Positions 5,366-8,016 of a stretch of 8,016 bases of DNA are shown in pieces. Both the position numbers and the translations under genes were made by a program. Source of the stretch: Halobacteriales archaeon QH_10_65_19 (GTDB lineage: Archaea; Halobacteriota; Halobacteria; Halobacteriales; Haloarculaceae); assembly GCA_003022085.1 (NCBI GenBank), contig PXQK01000084.1:1-8016 (forward strand), given 5' to 3'. The notes under the pieces are model-generated. The model did no database searches, was not told the DNA's origin, and worked only from the letters and a program-made list of their open reading frames with translations. Each line of letters starts with the position of its first letter. Within the stretch, counting starts at the first letter, position 1.

Positions 5366-5815
5366 TCAGTATCTGCTCTCCCGGCGCTCGACGAGCGCGA
5401 GGTCCTCGAACCGGATCGCCCGGTCGCCGTCACCGGTGCTGGCTGTGACTTCGACACGCACCAGCCCGGTCTCCTCGTCCCAGGGCTCGGTGCCGGTGAT
5501 GCTTGCGGCCACCGCGAGTTCGTCGCCGCCGTAGACCGGGCGTTCCCACCGGAGTTCGTCGACCCCGACCCCCGAGACCACGGCGGTGTCTGCAAACAGG
5601 CCGTCGACGAGCTGGCGCATGCAGACCGCCGCCGTATGCCAGCCGCTCGCAAAGAGCTGTCCGTACCGCGTCCCCGCTGCCGCCTCGGGGTCGACGTGGA
5701 ACGGCTGAGGGTCGTACTGGGTTGCAAACTCGACGATGTCGTCCTCCGTGATCGTTCGGGAGCCGAGATCGAACGAGTCGCCCGCCTCGAAATCCTCGAA
5801 GTAGCGTCGCGCCAT
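5366..5815 (-). CDS. MaoC-family (R)-specific enoyl-CoA hydratase, copy 2
   Basis: 149 residues, one hot-dog domain. The motif YDPQPFHVDPEAA gives the catalytic pair Asp35 and His40 with the five-residue spacing of hydratase-2 enzymes, followed by FASGWHTAAVCMR (55-67) and RWERPVYGGDEL (89-100). It is clearly a paralogue of copy 1 at 2013-2519: the same motifs in the same order, TEPW at matching positions, and the same LVERR end. ATG 5815 is the start because the domain begins at once (MARRYFEDFEAGDSF) and there is no closer in-frame Met upstream. Predicted reaction: addition of water to a 2-enoyl-CoA. It is transcribed towards livK and divergently from livH, with about 139 bases of shared upstream DNA. 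The linkage suggests it acts on a metabolite of the transported compound, perhaps at a different chain length or isomer from copy 1. Confidence 0.9.
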   Translation of the reverse strand: MARRYFEDFEAGDSFDLGSRTITEDDIVEFATQYDPQPFHVDPEAAAGTRYGQLFASGWHTAAVCMRQLVDGLFADTAVVSGVGVDELRWERPVYGGDELAVAASITGTEPWDEETGLVRVEVTASTGDGDRAIRFEDLALVERRESRY

Positions 5816-5833
5816 AGGTACCGTGTGTGCGGG

Positions 5834-5918
5834 CGACAGGAAAGAGTAATGACTGTCCCTAGCAGCGGCCCGCTTCTGACCGAGAACGGCTGCAAGCGGC
5901 CCCGGCCGACAGGAAAGA
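5834..5918. repeat. Perfect 12-bp direct repeat in the maoC/livH divergent promoter region
   Basis: CGACAGGAAAGA occurs at 5834-5845 and again at 5907-5918, 73 bases apart and in the same orientation. The right copy runs directly into the livH TATA box (5919-5926). The left copy lies 19 to 30 bases upstream of the maoC copy 2 start. Between them are GC-rich bases, including an 8-bp AGCGGCCC direct repeat (5864, 5895). A regulator binding site is the simplest reading, but this is inference. Confidence 0.5.
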
Positions 5919-5926
5919 TATAAAAT
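5911..5926 (+). promoter_or_regulatory. Strong BRE/TATA promoter of livHM
   Basis: AGGAAAG (5911-5917, purine-rich BRE) precedes TATAAAAT (5919-5926), the best TATA box in the window. A start site about 26 bases downstream would be near 5948, leaving a leader of only a few bases before ATG 5955. Confidence 0.75.
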
Positions 5927-5954
5927 CGTATAGGGAGAGATAGGAAGTATCTCA

Positions 5955-6815
5955 ATGACGGACGCGACGACGATAGTCGAACTCTTCGTGGACGGCATCG
6001 CGAGAGGGGCACTGTTTGCACTCCTCGGGACCAGCATCACGCTGGTGTTCGGGCTCGGAAACATCCTAAACATCGCGATCGGGGGCTTTGCGTTCATCGC
6101 GCTGGTGGTGGCAGCCGAACTCGTCGGGCAGTCGCCAAACGTCGGGGTCGCCGCAGTCGGTGGCGTGGCGTCCGTCGTGGTTCTCGGGCTGACCGTAGAT
6201 CGGACGCTCCTGTCGCTGGTCTACCGGGAGGAGGGCGAAGACCGGATCCTGCTGGGTATCTTCGTGACGCTCGGACTGATGCTGTTCTTCGAGGGCGTGC
6301 TGTTCGTCCAGTTCGCCCAGGGAGCTGCGCTGTCACACGGCGTCCCGGCGTTTACCGGCGGCGGCATGCGGATCAGAGGGTCGACAATCCTCATCGTCGC
6401 CGTCGCGAGCGTCGTGATCCTGTGTCTATTTTTCTTCCTGCGGCGGACGTATCTCGGCAAGGCGACCAGAACAGTGTTCCAGGACGAGGCCGGGGCGACC
6501 CTCTGCGGGATCAACCCGCGGCGGGTACAGACACTGATTTTCCTCATCAGCGTGGCCCTCGCGGGGACGGCTGGAATCCTGCAGGGCATCCAGTCCCCAC
6601 AGCGGCCGGCTGCCGCGTTCGAGCTGACTGTGTTCGCGATCATCGTCTCGGTCGTCGGTGGCGTCCGCAACGTCCGTGGCACCGTCGGGGCTGGTCTGTT
6701 GCTCGGACTGGTCATCACGTACGCGAACTTCTTCATCGGCGCGTTCGTCGCGAAGATTATCCTCTTTACGGTGGCCGTCGTCGTTTTGCTCCTCAGGCCG
6801 GAGGAGATAGCATGA
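5955..6815 (+). CDS. livH: HAAT-family ABC transporter permease, LivH type
   Basis: 286 residues, normal for LivH (BPD_transp_2 fold). About eight hydrophobic segments are visible, for example near 14-33, 36-57, 64-82, 97-119, 143-162, 193-211, 243-261 and 264-281. The opening DGIARGALFALLGTSITLVFGLGNILNIAIGG is split here as DGIARGALFALL (13-24) and NILNIAIGG (36-44), and is characteristic of LivH. The cytoplasmic coupling loop that docks on an ATPase contains the EAA-like DEAGATLCGINPRRVQ (177-192) followed by ALAGTAGIL (201-209). With LivM it forms the membrane channel. It has its own promoter, separate from livGF, and overlaps livM by 4 bases (ATGA at 6812-6815). The ligand cannot be inferred from the sequence. 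Confidence 0.94.
   Translation: MTDATTIVELFVDGIARGALFALLGTSITLVFGLGNILNIAIGGFAFIALVVAAELVGQSPNVGVAAVGGVASVVVLGLTVDRTLLSLVYREEGEDRILLGIFVTLGLMLFFEGVLFVQFAQGAALSHGVPAFTGGGMRIRGSTILIVAVASVVILCLFFFLRRTYLGKATRTVFQDEAGATLCGINPRRVQTLIFLISVALAGTAGILQGIQSPQRPAAAFELTVFAIIVSVVGGVRNVRGTVGAGLLLGLVITYANFFIGAFVAKIILFTVAVVVLLLRPEEIA
6800..6806 (+). promoter_or_regulatory. Shine-Dalgarno sequence of livM
   Basis: GGAGGAG inside the last codons of livH ends 5 bases before ATG 6812. With the 4-base overlap it fixes the livM start, although the frame stays open upstream to 6422. Confidence 0.6.
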
Positions 6816-7828
6816 AACTCTTCGGTTCCCGCTCGGACGCCTGGAAGGCAGTGGCCACTCTCGTGGTGCTGGCAGTGGTGCTCCCGGCCTACGTCATAGA
6901 GACTGGCGGTACCTACCGGGCCCGCGTGATCGAGCTGCTCCTCGTGTACGCGCTGATCGCGATGGGGCTCAACATCGTGTTCGCCCACACCGACCAGCTG
7001 TTCCTGTTCAGCGGTGCGCTCGCCGGCATCTCCACCTACCTGACGGTGACACTGGTCGATCTGGTCGGCGTGACGGCCTGGGCGGTGTTCCCGGCGGGAG
7101 TACTAGCCGCGGGCCTGGTCGGGTTGCTCGTGAGCTTCGTCTCCGCCCGGCTCGAGATGTCCATCATCGTCATTGCGATTCTCACTCTGAGTCTCCAGCT
7201 CGCCGCCGAAGAGTTCTTCCAGGGGGCCCGCGACATCACCGGCGGGACGACCGGTCTCCGGTTCTCCGGCCTCGAACTCCCGTTTCTCGAGGACGCACTC
7301 GGGCTCGCACCACAGATCGTGAACTACTACCTGTTGTTGCTCGTGCTCGCCGGCGCGCTGGTCCTCTACAGTCGTATGATCCGATCCCGGTACGGGCTCG
7401 CGTTCGACGCGATCAGACAGGACACCGTCGCCGCGGAGTCGATCGGCGTCAACGTCGTGCGCTACAAGATGATCGCCGGTTTCACGGGCGCGGCGCTGAT
7501 CGGTCTCGCCGGACCGCTGTACGCCACTGCCGAAGGTCGCGTGACCCCGGCGGCGTTCTCGTTTCTGACTGTCGACGTGACGGTACTGATCGTGCTCGTT
7601 CTCGGCGGAATGCGGACCATGCTCGGTCCCGTCCTCGGGGCCGCCGTGGTGACACTGATAAACGAAGAGCTCGGGGTCTTCGGCGAGTGGGAGACTGCTG
7701 TCTTCGGCCTCTTCCTGATCGGCCTGTTCCTGTACTTCAGCGACGGGATCGTCCCGCGGATCGAAAATCTCGTCAAACGGTACGACCTGGCGACACTCCC
7801 GGCGCGTGCACGCGATCGGCTGGGGTGA
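6812..7828 (+). CDS. livM: HAAT-family ABC transporter permease, LivM type
   Basis: 338 residues, normal for LivM. There are about nine hydrophobic segments, for example near 12-30, 38-57, 64-84, 91-110, 116-133, 171-187, 221-238, 252-284 and 297-311. The coupling loop carries the LivM form of the EAA motif, FDAIRQDTVAAESIGVNVVRYK (198-219; the core AAESIGVN is at 207-214), followed by AGFTGAALIGLAGPLYA. LVYALIAMGLNIVFAHTDQL near 44-63 is the family opening, although the usual G(Y/Q)(L/I)S(L/F)GH-like stretch is here DQLFLFSGALAGI. It pairs with LivH. The C-terminus after 311 is basic (VKRYDLATLPARARDRLG), as expected for a cytosolic tail. It is the last gene on this strand in the window. Confidence 0.94.
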   Translation: MKLFGSRSDAWKAVATLVVLAVVLPAYVIETGGTYRARVIELLLVYALIAMGLNIVFAHTDQLFLFSGALAGISTYLTVTLVDLVGVTAWAVFPAGVLAAGLVGLLVSFVSARLEMSIIVIAILTLSLQLAAEEFFQGARDITGGTTGLRFSGLELPFLEDALGLAPQIVNYYLLLLVLAGALVLYSRMIRSRYGLAFDAIRQDTVAAESIGVNVVRYKMIAGFTGAALIGLAGPLYATAEGRVTPAAFSFLTVDVTVLIVLVLGGMRTMLGPVLGAAVVTLINEELGVFGEWETAVFGLFLIGLFLYFSDGIVPRIENLVKRYDLATLPARARDRLG

Positions 7829-7929
7829 TCCCGGGGCCGGTCATCCCGTTCGAGCGCCGCGGTGAGACAAAACAACAGCGGAACCCCACCCGTTTAGTGC
7901 TTCAGAAAAGAATTTCGACTGGCAGGTAG
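7829..7929. other. Non-coding spacer after livM
   Basis: About 100 bases with no ORF of credible composition and no T-run terminator. An A-rich stretch near 7866-7876 and TTCAGAAAAGAATTTCG near 7901-7917 lower the GC content and could hold a promoter for a gene beyond the window, but nothing is decisive. Confidence 0.4.
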
Positions 7930-8016
7930 CCGGAGGAAGCCCCCGGCCGCTCGACTGCGTTCACTCCGTCGTCCGAGAATCGAAGATTCTCGTGATCACG
8001 AAAATCGAAGATTTTC
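7930..8016. repeat. Series of palindromes/hairpins at the window end
   Basis: Five palindromic elements follow one another. CCGGAGG/CCCCCGG with an AAG loop (7930-7946) has one mismatch. An imperfect 20-bp palindrome lies at 7952-7971 (CGAC...GTCG ends). CGAGAATC-GAA-GATTCTCG (7974-7992) has a perfect 8-bp stem. CGTGATCACG (7991-8000) is a perfect 10-bp palindrome. GAAAATC-GAA-GATTTTC (8000-8016) has a perfect 7-bp stem and ends exactly at the window edge. The two GAA-loop hairpins repeat with a 25-bp period and differ by a paired change (G-C to A-T), so the dyad is preserved. Short GAA-loop palindromes of this sort are, as I recall, common between genes in haloarchaeal genomes. It could be an intergenic palindromic element, a transcription end structure or the edge of a mobile element. 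Confidence 0.65.

Noticed and set aside
6422..6811. Upstream extension of livM to 6422
   Set aside because: This is the open frame overlapping livH. Its translation there is Arg/Gly-rich, while ATG 6812 has a Shine-Dalgarno sequence and the standard family N-terminus.
7930..8016. CRISPR array at the window end
   Set aside because: The repeated parts are short palindromes with an 8-bp spacer that is itself a palindrome. There are no unique spacers of 30-40 bases and no cas genes.

Overview
The window looks haloarchaeal. It is GC-rich, the predicted proteins are rich in Asp and Glu and poor in Lys, start codons lie close behind archaeal BRE/TATA-like elements (short or no leaders), and genes overlap by 4 to 8 bases. 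It carries one locus: a branched-chain-amino-acid-type (HAAT, Liv-like) ABC importer interleaved with acyl-CoA catabolism genes.

Layout, left to right. (1) 1-366, minus strand: the N-terminal part of a short-chain dehydrogenase (SDR) that runs off the window. (2) 441-2519, plus strand: a tight operon of a RidA-family protein, an acyl-CoA dehydrogenase and a MaoC-type enoyl-CoA hydratase, joined by overlapping stop and start codons. It diverges from the SDR gene. (3) 2515-2639: a spacer with three tandem 30-bp units that run up to a promoter. (4) 2640-4120, plus strand: the two ABC ATPases LivG and LivF. (5) 4166-5815, minus strand: the substrate-binding protein LivK and, upstream of it, a second MaoC hydratase that is a clear paralogue of the first. 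(6) 5816-5954: a divergent promoter region with a perfect 12-bp direct repeat and a strong TATA box. (7) 5955-7828, plus strand: the permeases LivH and LivM, overlapping by 4 bases. (8) 7829-8016: a non-coding tail ending in a dense series of DNA palindromes.

Working model (inference): the importer brings in a carboxylic acid or related compound rather than an amino acid. After activation by a CoA ligase or CoA transferase not seen here, the acyl-CoA dehydrogenase introduces a double bond, a MaoC hydratase adds water, and the SDR could oxidise the hydroxyl group. The substrate cannot be read from sequence.

The most striking observation is in livK. The mature receptor is intact, but its reading frame has no credible start, no signal peptide and no lipobox cysteine. 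Just upstream, in a frame shifted by one base, lies a start followed by a run of arginines, and the same bases read as W-R-R-R-R in one frame and G-G-G-D-D in the other. This is what a deletion between a twin-arginine segment and the post-lipobox Gly/Asp segment would leave. Other points are a RidA protein lacking the usual active-site Arg, an acyl-CoA dehydrogenase with Asp at the usual catalytic Glu position, and a LivG with a degenerate ABC signature.
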